Below, in pieces: positions 1 to 8,724 of a DNA stretch of 64,000 bases. How positions within the stretch are numbered: the stretch's first letter is position 1; each line of letters begins with the position of its first letter. Source of the stretch: Paraburkholderia solisilvae (lineage in GTDB: Bacteria > Pseudomonadota > Gammaproteobacteria > Burkholderiales > Burkholderiaceae); the NCBI RefSeq assembly GCF_902859875.1, contig NZ_CADIKF010000040.1, positions 1 to 64,000 on the forward strand, given 5' to 3'. The notes under the pieces are model-generated. The model was not told where the DNA came from. It was given only the letters and a program-made list of their open reading frames with translations, and made no database searches. Both the position numbers and the translations under genes were made by a program.

Positions 1-158
1 CCTCCCGCACCCGCATTGCCCGTGGCGCGAGCAGGCGCCCCTGCCGGCTTACCCGGCGCCGATCGCACCGGCTTGCGCGCCACCGCGCTGCCGGATCGTA
101 CGGGCGCGCGCTCGGCCGAAGCCGGCCGCGGATGCTTCGCTGTTAGCTTTGTTCGCAT
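1..158 (-). CDS. Partial CDS: N-terminus of a probable RsuA/RluB-type pseudouridine synthase
   Basis: Reading leftwards from an ATG at 158, 52 codons stay open to the window edge. The peptide starts MRTKLTAKHPRP and continues as an Arg/Ala/Pro-rich basic stretch. Such basic low-complexity N-terminal extensions are typical of beta-proteobacterial large-subunit rRNA pseudouridine synthases, and I associate such a gene with the position downstream of glnD in Burkholderia; both points are inference, since no catalytic domain lies inside the window. It follows the glnD stop by 20 bp on the same strand, so co-transcription with map-glnD is likely. No strong ribosome binding site is visible. It could be another basic RNA-binding protein. 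Confidence 0.45.
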   Translation of the reverse strand, partial: MRTKLTAKHPRPASAERAPVRSGSAVARKPVRSAPGKPAGAPARATGNAGAG

Positions 159-178
159 AGAAAAAATTGAAACTGCGC

Positions 179-2752
179 TCACACTGCGATCGCGCGCAGC
201 AATTCCGTTTCGACCTGAATCTGACGCCGGTTGTCGGAGAGGCCGTATCCATCGAGCAGGAACACGTCCTCGACGCGTTCGCCGAGCGTATTGATCCGCG
301 CCGCATGGACGCCGACCCGGTGCTCGGCCAGCACGCGCGCGATCGAATAAAGAAGGCCTGGCCGGTCGTTGGCGGACACGGACAGGATGTAGTACTGGCC
401 GCGATCGTCGGCCCGCAGGTCGACGCGCGGCGTGATCGGGAAGGTGCGCGACAGCCGCGACAGACGTCCCTTCGACGGCTCCGGCAGCGGACCGTCCGCG
501 GCAAGCCGGATGGCGAGCTGCTGCTCGACGAGATTCGCGATGTCGCGATAGTGAACGTCCTGTTCGGTATGCGCAACGATAAAGTTATCGAGCGCGTAGC
601 CGTGCTGCGTCGTGCTGACGCGCGCATCGAGCACCGACAGGCCGTTGCGGTCGAAATACGCGCAGATGCCGGCGAACAGGTCAGGGCGGTCCTTCACGTA
701 GACCAGCACCTGCAGCGCCTCGCCGACCGGCGACGGCCGCGCGCGCACGATCGGCGTGGCGGTTTCCACGTGGCGGTACAGCACGCGCGTTTGCCATGCG
801 ATATCGGCCGCGTCGTGGCGCAGGAAATAACCGACGTCGAGCTTGTCCCACAACGCCTTGTGTGCGTAGTCGGGCACCGTCTCGAGCCGCAGCAGCGCGA
901 GCGCTTCCTCCTTGCGCATCTTCAGTTCCGAATGCGTGTCGGGGCGCGCGCCGCCGAGCACGGACAGCGTCATCCGGTACAGGTCTTCGAGCAGCTTGCC
1001 TTTCCACGTGTTCCAGACCTTCGGGCTGGTGCCGCGGATGTCGGCGACCGTCAGCAGATAGAGCGCGGTGAGCCGCCGCTCATTGCCGACCAGCTCCGCA
1101 AAGCGCTTGATCACGTCGAGGTCGCTCGTGTCCTGCTTTTGCGCGACCTGGCTCATCGTCAGATGGTGCTCGACGAGCCACACGACGAGCGCGCTGTCGT
1201 CTTCCGGAATATCGTGCTCGCGGCAGAAGCGCCGCGCATCGGCCATGCCGAGCTTCGAGTGATCGCCGCCGCGGCCCTTCGCGATGTCGTGAAAGAGCGC
1301 CGCCACGTACAGCACCCAGGGCCGCTCGAAATTCGTGATCAGCTGGCTGCAGAACGGATACTCGTGCGCATGCTCGGCCATCGCGAAACGGCGCAGATTG
1401 CGCAGCACCATCAGGATGTGCTGGTCGACCGTGTACACGTGATACAGGTCGTGCTGCATCTGGCCGACGATGCGGCGGAAATTCAGCAGATAGCGGCCGA
1501 GCACGCTCGTCTGGTTCATCAGCCGGAATGCGTGTGTGATGCCGGCCGGCTGCTTCAGGATGTCCATGAAGAGCCGCCGGTTTTCGGGGTCGCGCCGCCA
1601 GTGCTGGTCCATCTTGTCGCGCGCGTTGTACAGCGCGCGCAGCGTGCGCGCCGACAGGCCCTTCACGCCGGGCGTTTCCTCGTAGAGCAGGAAGGCTTCG
1701 AGAATCGCGTTCGGATGACGTTCGAAGACGTCGTCGGCGGCAATTTCGAGCATGCCCTGCTTTTCGACGAAGCGCCCCGAAATGACGCGCGTGATGCCGC
1801 TCGTGTTCGGGAACAGTTGCGCTTCGATGTTCTGGATCAGGATGGTCGCGAGCTGCGTGACGGCCTTCGCGGCCCAGTAGTAGCGGCGCATCAGCTGTTC
1901 GCTCGCGCGCTTGGTCGCGGTGGCCTTGAAGCCGAAGCTTTCGGCAAGCGGCGTCTGCAGATCGAAGACGAGGATGTCCTGGCGCCGCCCGGCGAGGATG
2001 TGCAAACGCGCGCGCAGCGTCTTCAGAAAGCCTTCGTTGCGGCGCAGCTCGCGCGCCTCGCGCGACGTTATGAGCCCGCGCGCTTCGAGTTCGCGCCAGC
2101 TGCTGCCGAAGCCCGCGGCGCGCGTCACCCAGAGGATCAGTTGCAGGTCGCGCAGGCCGCCCGGGCTTTCCTTCAGGTTCGGTTCGAGCGAGTACGGCGT
2201 GTCCTGAAACTTCGCGTGCCGCTGGCGCATTTCCAGCACTTTCGCCTGGAAGAACGCACGCGGGTCGAGCGCATCCTGATAGCGCAGCGCGAAGCCTTCG
2301 AAGAGCGCGGTGCTGCCGCAAATGCGCCGCGCTTCGAGCAGCGACGTACGCACGGTCACGTCGTTGGCCGCTTCCTCGATGCACTGCGATACGCTGCGCA
2401 CGCTGCTGCCGAGTTCAAGCCCGAGATCCCACGCGAGCCCGATGAACTTCTCGATGCACGCTTCGCTGCCGGGCATCGGTTCGTCGGGCAGCAGCACCAG
2501 AATGTCGATGTCCGAATGCGGCGCAAGCTCGCCGCGCCCGTAGCCGCCGACCGCGACCAGCGCGAACGACGCGGACAGCTCGCACGCGGACCACGCGTTC
2601 TTCAGCGCATCGTCGGTGATGCGCGCGAGCGCGTGCATCGGCGCGTCGACGTTGGTCGCCGTCTTGAAACGCTCCAGCAACGGGTGCTTGGCCAGCTTGT
2701 AGTCCGCCTTCAGGGACGTGGCTTCGGGCAAGGCGGCTGGAACGCTACTCAT
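179..2752 (-). CDS. glnD: Bifunctional [protein-PII] uridylyltransferase/uridylyl-removing enzyme GlnD
   Basis: An 857-residue GlnD, the cytoplasmic nitrogen sensor that uridylylates PII proteins when glutamine is low and removes UMP when it is high. The nucleotidyltransferase signature GGYGRGELAPHSDID lies at about residues 69-83. A central HD phosphohydrolase motif (ALFHDIAKGRGGDHS) is near residue 450 and supplies the UMP-removing activity. Two glutamine-sensing ACT domains fill the C-terminus. The length fits the family. I chose ATG 2752 (MSSVPAALPEA) over an in-frame TTG four codons upstream. The gene starts 28 bp after map on the same strand, the usual map-glnD order. A 1157-codon open frame on the other strand is a GC-driven shadow. 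Confidence 0.97.
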   Translation of the reverse strand: MSSVPAALPEATSLKADYKLAKHPLLERFKTATNVDAPMHALARITDDALKNAWSACELSASFALVAVGGYGRGELAPHSDIDILVLLPDEPMPGSEACIEKFIGLAWDLGLELGSSVRSVSQCIEEAANDVTVRTSLLEARRICGSTALFEGFALRYQDALDPRAFFQAKVLEMRQRHAKFQDTPYSLEPNLKESPGGLRDLQLILWVTRAAGFGSSWRELEARGLITSREARELRRNEGFLKTLRARLHILAGRRQDILVFDLQTPLAESFGFKATATKRASEQLMRRYYWAAKAVTQLATILIQNIEAQLFPNTSGITRVISGRFVEKQGMLEIAADDVFERHPNAILEAFLLYEETPGVKGLSARTLRALYNARDKMDQHWRRDPENRRLFMDILKQPAGITHAFRLMNQTSVLGRYLLNFRRIVGQMQHDLYHVYTVDQHILMVLRNLRRFAMAEHAHEYPFCSQLITNFERPWVLYVAALFHDIAKGRGGDHSKLGMADARRFCREHDIPEDDSALVVWLVEHHLTMSQVAQKQDTSDLDVIKRFAELVGNERRLTALYLLTVADIRGTSPKVWNTWKGKLLEDLYRMTLSVLGGARPDTHSELKMRKEEALALLRLETVPDYAHKALWDKLDVGYFLRHDAADIAWQTRVLYRHVETATPIVRARPSPVGEALQVLVYVKDRPDLFAGICAYFDRNGLSVLDARVSTTQHGYALDNFIVAHTEQDVHYRDIANLVEQQLAIRLAADGPLPEPSKGRLSRLSRTFPITPRVDLRADDRGQYYILSVSANDRPGLLYSIARVLAEHRVGVHAARINTLGERVEDVFLLDGYGLSDNRRQIQVETELLRAIAV

Positions 2753-2779
2753 AGGCGGGTGCAAAGATGGAGGAGGCGA

Positions 2780-3592
2780 TCAGGCGGTCGCGGCCGCGAC
2801 GATCTGCGGGCGCTCGGGGGTGCCGGCCGACACCGTCAGGACTTCGTAGCCGGCGGGCGTGACGAGAATCGTATGCTCCCATTGCGCGGAGAGGCTGCGA
2901 TCCTTCGTTTTGACGGTCCACTGGTCGGGCATCGTGCGAATGTCGCGGCGGCCGGCGTTGATCATCGGCTCGATGGTGAAGATCATGCCGGCTTCGAGTT
3001 CGATGCCGGTGCCGGGGCGCCCGTAATGCAGCACCTGCGGCTCGTCATGGAACACCGTGCCGATGCCGTGCCCGCAGTATTCGCGCACGACGCTGTAACC
3101 TTGCGCTTCCGCGTGCTTCTGAATGGCGTGGCCGATGTCGCCGAGATGGGCGCCCGCGCGCACCTGCTCGATGCCGAGCCACATGCATTCGTAAGTGGTC
3201 TGCACGAGGCGCTTCGCGAGAATCGATCCTTCACCGACGATGAACATCCGGCTCGTATCGCCGAAAAAGCCGTTCTTGATCACGGTGACGTCGATATTCA
3301 GCGTATCGCCGTTTTTCAACACCTTGTCGCCCGGGATGCCGTGACAGATCACGTCGTTGACCGACGTGCAGACCGATTTCGGATACGGCGGGTAGCCCGG
3401 CGGCTGATAGTTGAGCGGGGCGGGCACCGTGCCTTGCACGTTCACCATATATTCGTGGCACAGGCGATCGAGCTCGCCCGTCGTGACGCCGGCCTGGACG
3501 AACGGCGTGATGTAGTCGAGCACTTCGCTTGCGAGCCGGCCGGCGACGCGCATCTGCTCGATGTCCTGTGCGTTTCTGAGCGTAATAGCCAT
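2780..3592 (-). CDS. map: Methionine aminopeptidase type I
   Basis: A 270-residue MetAP-I that removes the initiator methionine from nascent proteins in the cytosol. All five metal ligands are present: D101, D112, H175 (in YCGHGIG), E208 (in TIEPM) and E239 (in QWEHT), together with the substrate-site histidine at about residue 84 (CHGIPGD). The length is standard. It is transcribed leftwards, divergent from rpsB, as in most beta-proteobacteria, and is followed closely by glnD. The 592-bp gap to rpsB must hold its promoter, although no strong leftward hexamers stand out. Confidence 0.97.
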   Translation of the reverse strand: MAITLRNAQDIEQMRVAGRLASEVLDYITPFVQAGVTTGELDRLCHEYMVNVQGTVPAPLNYQPPGYPPYPKSVCTSVNDVICHGIPGDKVLKNGDTLNIDVTVIKNGFFGDTSRMFIVGEGSILAKRLVQTTYECMWLGIEQVRAGAHLGDIGHAIQKHAEAQGYSVVREYCGHGIGTVFHDEPQVLHYGRPGTGIELEAGMIFTIEPMINAGRRDIRTMPDQWTVKTKDRSLSAQWEHTILVTPAGYEVLTVSAGTPERPQIVAAATA

Positions 3593-4185
3593 GAATGGGG
3601 CCTTCGGGTAGGGCCGCTGGGTCTAGCTTTGGAAGTTTGACCGGCAGATTGGGCCTGAGATGCGGATTTATCGGCGAATTATCGCACCATCTTCCCGCCG
3701 CCGCAGGCTTTTGCAAGCTCGGCGGGGCATTTTGCGCGGGTTGTGCGGCGAGTTGTGCGGCGGGTCGTACCGCGGGGTGGACTGGCTTGCCGCCTGTTTC
3801 TGCGCGCTTTTGACTCAGGTTGCCGCAGGTTCGCATACGCTCGGGCGAGTTGAGTCATGCAATAGTCGCGTGCTATAATCTTCGGCTAAGTCGCTCGTCA
3901 ACTTCTGGTTTCGCCGTCGCTGCAAAAAGCGGCTTGTAACAACAAGCACGAACAAGCAACGAACAGCAGGCCAGCGAGGCAAATCAGGCAGGCGGCTTTA
4001 TTCGCAAGCCGGCGCACCCAGGGTGTTCGCGGCGTCAGGTTTTTTCCCAGGTTCGCATACGGTGCGGTGCTGAATGCAGGCAGTCAACGCATGCACGAGG
4101 TGCGCAGCAGCGCCGCCAACCAGGAAAGAGACCGCGCCAGGAATACAGCAGCCGGCTTAAGACCCAACCCTAGCGGAGTTTTTTC
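3593..4185 (+). other. map/rpsB divergent region with long rpsB leader
   Basis: This 593-bp gap has no convincing coding frame. It contains the strong rightward promoter at 3850-3879, so the rpsB mRNA should carry a leader of about 300 nt. The stretch around 3940-3990 is rich in A, G and C with very few T (AACAAGCA- and CAGGC-like units). In many bacteria S2 represses its own operon through the rpsB leader; that mechanism is possible here but no known motif was verified. Confidence 0.6.
3850..3879 (+). promoter_or_regulatory. Sigma70-type promoter of rpsB
   Basis: TTGAGT (3850-3855) and a perfect TATAAT (3874-3879) are separated by 18 bp. This is the best -10 hexamer in the gap and points at rpsB, predicting a start near 3886. 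Confidence 0.7.
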
Positions 4186-4941
4186 ATGGCAACGACCATG
4201 CGTCAAATGCTGGAAGCCGGTGTCCACTTCGGTCACCAGACGCGCTTCTGGAACCCCAAGATGGCCCCGTTCATCTTCGGCCATCGCAACAAGATTCACA
4301 TCATCAACCTCGAAAAGACGCTGCCGATGTACAACGACGCACTGAAGTACGTGCGTCAACTGGCAGCGAATCGCGGCACGATCCTGTTCGTCGGCACCAA
4401 GCGCCAGTCGCGCGACACGATCGCGGAAGAGGCACAGCGCGCCGGCATGCCGTTCGTGAACGCACGCTGGCTCGGCGGCATGCTGACCAACTTCAAGACG
4501 CTGAAGGTATCGATCAAGCGCCTGAAGGACATGGAAACGGCAGTCGAGGCGGGTGAGCTCGAGAAGATGAGCAAGAAGGAAGCGCTGCTGTTCGAACGCG
4601 AAATCGCGAAGCTGCAGAAGTCGATCGGCGGCGTGAAGGACATGGGCGGCATTCCGGACGCGATCTTCGTGGTCGACGTCGGCTATCACAAGATTGCCGT
4701 TACCGAAGCGAACAAGCTGGGCGTGCCGGTGATCGCCGTGGTCGATACGAACCACTCGCCGGAAGGCATCGATTACGTGATCCCGGGCAACGACGACGCG
4801 AGCAAGGCGGTGACGCTGTACGCGCAAGGCGTGGCTGATGCGATCCTCGAAGGCCGTGCGAATGCGGTCAACGAAGTCGTGCAGGCCGCCCGCGGCGGTG
4901 ACGACGGCGACGAGTTCGTCGAGGTCAACGGGGAGGCGTAA
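4186..4941 (+). CDS. rpsB: 30S ribosomal protein S2
   Basis: A 251-residue S2, a late-assembling protein of the small ribosomal subunit that bridges head and body and helps recruit S1. It begins MATTMRQMLEAGVHFGHQ and carries the family signatures (FGHRNKIHIINLEKT, RWLGGMLTNFKT, PVIAVVDTNHSP). It has an acidic C-terminal tail (GGDDGDEFVEV). A GGAG lies about 8 bp before the ATG. It is followed by a hairpin terminator and then tsf, the near-universal rpsB-tsf order. Confidence 0.98.
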   Translation: MATTMRQMLEAGVHFGHQTRFWNPKMAPFIFGHRNKIHIINLEKTLPMYNDALKYVRQLAANRGTILFVGTKRQSRDTIAEEAQRAGMPFVNARWLGGMLTNFKTLKVSIKRLKDMETAVEAGELEKMSKKEALLFEREIAKLQKSIGGVKDMGGIPDAIFVVDVGYHKIAVTEANKLGVPVIAVVDTNHSPEGIDYVIPGNDDASKAVTLYAQGVADAILEGRANAVNEVVQAARGGDDGDEFVEVNGEA

Positions 4942-4959
4942 CACAACCCCGGGTCCGGC

Positions 4960-4993
4960 AAAAAAGGGGGCTTGCTAGAGGCCCCCTTTTTTT
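4960..4993 (+). terminator. Rho-independent terminator/attenuator between rpsB and tsf
   Basis: A run of A then GGGGGC (4960-4971) pairs with GCCCCCTTTTTT (4981-4992) around a 9-nt loop, giving a 12-bp stem ending in a T tract. It follows the rpsB stop by 19 bp. Partial termination here would make more S2 than EF-Ts message, as known for this operon in other bacteria. The A/T symmetry means it could work in both directions. Confidence 0.85.
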
Positions 4994-5269
4994 AAGCCCA
5001 AGCCACCCGGCTGTGACCGCCTTGCGCTGCGCCACAATGCGCGCCGGGGCGGCAAAACGGGTGGCCTGCGCGAGGCCGGTCGCAAATGAGGCGACCGGCG
5101 GGCAACAAGCAGGCAGCAGGCAGGCAACGAGCAGGCAGACGGCGCGGCGCGCACAGGTCACAGCGACCCGCGGTGTGCGCCGGCGAAACGGATCGGCGTC
5201 GGCGGCAGCGCGGCTCGCAGTGCGAACCGCGGCCGGCGGCGCACTCAGGACAGACTCAAGGAGCGAATG
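4994..5269 (+). other. Spacer before tsf with T-poor AGC/AGG repeats
   Basis: About 276 bp without a gene. The part at 5100-5150 is built from imperfect CAGGCAGCAGG-type units with almost no T on the sense strand. The tsf ribosome binding site AAGGAG is at 5258-5263. No clear promoter hexamers were found, so tsf may depend on read-through from rpsB or on a weak promoter. Confidence 0.5.
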
Positions 5270-6151
5270 ATGGCGGCAATTACCGCAAGCATGGTTGCAG
5301 AACTGCGCGCGAAGACCGATGCGCCGATGATGGAATGCAAGAAGGCGCTGACCGAAGCCGACGGCGACATGGCGCGCGCGGAAGAACTGCTGCGCGTGAA
5401 GCTCGGCAACAAGGCCAGCAAGGCCGCCTCGCGCGTGACGGCTGAAGGCGTGATCGCGTCGTTTATCGGCGGCAACGCGGGCGCGATCGTCGAACTGAAC
5501 TGCGAAACCGACTTCGTCTCGAAGAACGACGATTTCAACGCGTTCTCGAAGCAGGTCGCGGAACTGGTCGCCACGCAGAACCCGGCTGACGTCGCGGCGC
5601 TGTCGGCGCTGCCGCTGAACGGCCAGACGGTCGACGCGGTGCGCCTCGCGCTGGTCGGCAAGATCGGCGAAAACCTGTCGATTCGCCGCTTCGCGCGCTT
5701 CGCCACCGCCAACCAGCTGGTGAGCTACCTGCACGGCACGCGCATCGGCGTGCTCGTCGAGTACACGGGCGGCGACGAGCAGGTCGGCAAGGACGTCGCG
5801 ATGCATATCGCCGCGATGAAGCCGGTTTCGCTGTCGTCCAGCGACGTGCCGGCCGATCTGATCGCGAAGGAGCGCAGCATCGCCGAACAGAAGGCGGCCG
5901 AATCGGGCAAGCCGGCCGAGATCGTCGCGAAGATGGTCGACGGCAGCGTGCAGAAGTATCTGAAGGAAGTGTCGCTGCTGAACCAGCCGTTCGTGAAGAA
6001 CGACAAGCAGACGATCGAGCAGATGCTCAAGGCGGCGAACACCAGCGTGCAGCAATTCGCGCTGTTTGTGGTCGGCGAGGGCATCGAGAAGCGTCAGGAT
6101 GACTTCGCGGCCGAAGTGGCTGCGCAGGTCGCTGCTGCAAAGCAGCAATAA
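5270..6151 (+). CDS. tsf: Translation elongation factor Ts
   Basis: A 293-residue EF-Ts, the guanine nucleotide exchange factor that recycles EF-Tu-GDP. The N-terminal UBA-like module (MAAITASMVAELRAKTDAPM) and the core signatures (MECKKALTEADGD, ELNCETDFV) are present. Two adjacent ATG codons occur at 5267 and 5270. The AAGGAG at 5258-5263 is 3 bp from the first and 6 bp from the second, so I prefer 5270. Length matches the family. Confidence 0.97.
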   Translation: MAAITASMVAELRAKTDAPMMECKKALTEADGDMARAEELLRVKLGNKASKAASRVTAEGVIASFIGGNAGAIVELNCETDFVSKNDDFNAFSKQVAELVATQNPADVAALSALPLNGQTVDAVRLALVGKIGENLSIRRFARFATANQLVSYLHGTRIGVLVEYTGGDEQVGKDVAMHIAAMKPVSLSSSDVPADLIAKERSIAEQKAAESGKPAEIVAKMVDGSVQKYLKEVSLLNQPFVKNDKQTIEQMLKAANTSVQQFALFVVGEGIEKRQDDFAAEVAAQVAAAKQQ

Positions 6152-6502
6152 GCGCTAAGGTAGCACCCGAAGTCGAGGCATCAGGGTAGCGGGCGGGTAG
6201 CGGGCAGGCAGCGGCTGGGTAGCAGACGGTTGCAGTTTTTACGTTTTATCCGCTCGAATCTGCCTGTAACCTGCTTCACCGTTGTACCCGCGGCGGCGTA
6301 GTATTTCGCCGCGGCCGGCAGTGCCGCCGGGTGGCCCGGCGCAAGGCGTTCCGTTGCGGCGGGGTGGGCTGCGGGTTGCGACGCAGCCCGAGTCCCGTCG
6401 AGGGCCTCGCCCATGGCCCGAGAATTTGGCGGCGCTTGCCCGAACCAGCATTTCACCCCTACAGTTCCACGTTGTTGTCTACTGCGCGATCTGGATATCT
6501 CT
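6152..6502 (+). other. tsf-pyrH spacer
   Basis: A 351-bp gap without a credible gene. It opens with a repetitive GGGTAGCGGGC/GGCAGC stretch (6183-6230). A weak promoter candidate for pyrH is TTCACC (6275-6280) with TAGTAT (6299-6304), spacing 18 bp. Nothing else was recognised. Confidence 0.4.
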
Positions 6503-7216
6503 ATGCCCACTGCCTACAAACGCGTCCTCCTGAAACTCTCCGGTGAAGCCCTGATGGGCGACGATGCCTTCGGCATCAATCGCGCGACGATCGAAAGAAT
6601 GGTGGCGGACGTGGCCGAGGTCGTGCGGCTGGGTACGCAACTGGCCGTCGTGATCGGCGGCGGCAATATTTTCCGCGGTGTCGCGGGCGGCGCGGCCGGC
6701 ATGGACCGCGCGACCGCCGACTACATGGGGATGCTCGCGACCATGATGAACGCGCTCGCGCTGCAGGACGCGATGCGCCATGCGGGCATCGAGGCGCGCG
6801 TGCAATCGGCGCTGCGCATGGATCAGGTGGTCGAACCTTACATCCGGCCGCGCGCGATCCGTCAGCTCGAAGAGGGCAAGGTCGTCGTGTTCGCGGCCGG
6901 CACCGGCAACCCGTTCTTCACGACCGATACGGCCGCTGCATTGCGCGGCTCGGAAGTGGGCGCGGAAGTCGTGCTGAAGGCCACCAAGGTGGACGGCGTC
7001 TATTCGGCCGATCCGCGCAAGGACCCGACGGCCACGCGCTACACGACGATCAGCTTCGACGAGGCCATCGGCCGCAACCTGCAGGTGATGGACGCGACCG
7101 CGTTCGCGCTGTGCCGCGACCAGAAGCTGCCGATCCGCGTGTTTTCGATCGTGAAGCCGGGCGCGCTCAAACGCATCGTGCAAGGCGAAGACGAAGGCAC
7201 GCTCGTGCACGTGTAA
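6503..7216 (+). CDS. pyrH: UMP kinase
   Basis: A 237-residue bacterial hexameric UMP kinase of the amino-acid-kinase fold, which phosphorylates UMP to UDP for pyrimidine nucleotide synthesis. Signatures include KRVLLKLSGEALMGD, VIGGGNIFRG, the acceptor region (MDRATADYMGMLATMMNALA) and KATKVDGVYSADPRKDP. The frame is open 30 codons further upstream, but that extension has no family similarity, so ATG 6503 (MPTAYKRVLL) is chosen. It sits between tsf and frr as in most proteobacteria. Confidence 0.97.
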   Translation: MPTAYKRVLLKLSGEALMGDDAFGINRATIERMVADVAEVVRLGTQLAVVIGGGNIFRGVAGGAAGMDRATADYMGMLATMMNALALQDAMRHAGIEARVQSALRMDQVVEPYIRPRAIRQLEEGKVVVFAAGTGNPFFTTDTAAALRGSEVGAEVVLKATKVDGVYSADPRKDPTATRYTTISFDEAIGRNLQVMDATAFALCRDQKLPIRVFSIVKPGALKRIVQGEDEGTLVHV

Positions 7217-7315
7217 ACTCTTTGTCATATCAGTTGGGCTCGAGCGCGAGCCTCGGGCCGCGGCTATCCGCCTGCTGGCCGGCTCGCATCGTTTTGAAGG
7301 TTCGGAGGTTTAATC

Positions 7316-7876
7316 ATGTCTGTGGCTGACACCAAAAAGGGCGTTGAACAGAAAATGCAGCGCTCGATCGACGCGTTCAAGAACGATCTGTCGAAGATCC
7401 GCACCGGGCGTGCGCACACGGGGCTGCTCGATCACATCCAGGTCGACTATTACGGCTCGCCCGTGCCGATTTCGCAGGTCGCGAACCTGACGCTCGTCGA
7501 CGCACGCACGATCGGCGTGCAGCCGTGGGAAAAGAAGATGGTCACGGTGGTCGAGAAAGCCATTCGCGAATCGGACCTGGGCCTGAACCCGGCCGCCCAG
7601 GGCGATCTGATCCGCGTGCCGATGCCGGCGCTGACCGAAGAACGCCGCCGCGAGCTCACCAAGGTCGTGAAGAGCGAAGGCGAAACGGCGAAGGTTGCAG
7701 TGCGCAATCTGCGCCGCGATGCAAACGAGCAGCTGAAAAAGCTCGTCAAGGACAAAGAAATTTCCGAAGACGAAGAGCGCCGCGCCGGTGACGACGTGCA
7801 GAAGCTGACGGATAAATTCGTCGCGGAAATCGACAAGCTCGTGCAGACCAAAGAAGCCGAGATCATGACGGTCTGA
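7316..7876 (+). CDS. frr: Ribosome recycling factor
   Basis: A 186-residue RRF, which with EF-G splits post-termination ribosomes. It carries the helical signatures (FKNDLSKIRTGRAH, GVQPWEKKM, DLGLNPAAQGDLIRVPMP, EERRRELTKVVK) and the charged C-terminal helix (KDKEISEDEERR). GGAGG lies 9 bp before the ATG. Its TGA stop overlaps an ATG of the next frame (TGATG at 7874-7878), suggesting tight coupling to uppS. Confidence 0.97.
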   Translation: MSVADTKKGVEQKMQRSIDAFKNDLSKIRTGRAHTGLLDHIQVDYYGSPVPISQVANLTLVDARTIGVQPWEKKMVTVVEKAIRESDLGLNPAAQGDLIRVPMPALTEERRRELTKVVKSEGETAKVAVRNLRRDANEQLKKLVKDKEISEDEERRAGDDVQKLTDKFVAEIDKLVQTKEAEIMTV

Positions 7877-7941
7877 TGCCGCACGGCATCCGCGCCTTCA
7901 AGTCTTTACTTCTTTATTTGCAGAGTCACTTCCCGACGGCC

Positions 7942-8724
7942 ATGACCTATACCAGTTCAACCGTTCTCGTACCTGATGTCTCGGCTGTGCCGCGTCACAT
8001 CGCGATCATCATGGACGGCAACGGCCGTTGGGCGACGCAGCGCCGGCTGCCGCGCGTGGCCGGCCATTCGCGCGGCGTCGACGCGGTGCGTGCGACCGTC
8101 GAGGCATGCGCGCGGCGCGGCGTCGAATACCTGACGCTATTCGCGTTCAGTTCGGAAAACTGGCGGCGTCCGGAAGACGAAGTGTCGTTTCTGATGCGCC
8201 TGTTCGTCACGGCGCTCGAGCGCGAGGTCGGCAAGCTGCATGCGAACGGCATCAGGCTGCGCGTGGTCGGCGACCTGTCGGCATTCGACCGGCGCATCCA
8301 GGATCTGATCCGTCGCGCGGAAACCAAGACTGCGCGCAATACGCGGCTCACGCTGACCATTGCCGCGAACTACGGCGGCCGCTGGGACATCATGCAGGCC
8401 ACGCGCAAGCTGGTCGATCAGTCGGTGCTCGCGGGGCGCCCCGTCGACATCAGCGAGGAAGCGTTTAGCGAGCATCTCGCGATGGCGTATGCACCGGAGC
8501 CGGACCTCTTTATCCGCACCGGCGGCGAGCAGCGCGTCAGCAACTTCCTGCTGTGGCAGCTCGCGTACACCGAGTTCTATTTCACCGACACGTTCTGGCC
8601 GGATTTCGATGCCGACGCGCTCGGCCATGCGATCGCGTCGTATGCCGACCGGGAGCGGCGCTTCGGTCGCACCAGCGCGCAACTCGAGCCGCAGTCCCAG
8701 AACGCCGACTCGCTTTCATGCTAA
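7942..8724 (+). CDS. uppS: Undecaprenyl diphosphate synthase (cis-prenyltransferase)
   Basis: A 260-residue UppS, which extends farnesyl diphosphate with isopentenyl diphosphate to make the C55 lipid carrier for peptidoglycan and O-antigen. The catalytic motif IAIIMDGNGRWA (Asp at about residue 25) and the later signatures LTLFAFSSENWRRP and DLFIRTGGEQRVSNFLLWQ are intact. The frame is open back to an ATG at 7876 that overlaps the frr stop; I prefer ATG 7942 because the family core begins soon after it. The last 7 bp overlap cdsA. Confidence 0.95.
   Translation: MTYTSSTVLVPDVSAVPRHIAIIMDGNGRWATQRRLPRVAGHSRGVDAVRATVEACARRGVEYLTLFAFSSENWRRPEDEVSFLMRLFVTALEREVGKLHANGIRLRVVGDLSAFDRRIQDLIRRAETKTARNTRLTLTIAANYGGRWDIMQATRKLVDQSVLAGRPVDISEEAFSEHLAMAYAPEPDLFIRTGGEQRVSNFLLWQLAYTEFYFTDTFWPDFDADALGHAIASYADRERRFGRTSAQLEPQSQNADSLSC

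Noticed and set aside
167..3640. 1157-codon open frame on the plus strand opposite glnD and map
   Set aside because: It has no family features and is rich in Arg, Ala and His, as expected for the antisense of GC-rich genes; glnD and map on the other strand are complete and well conserved.
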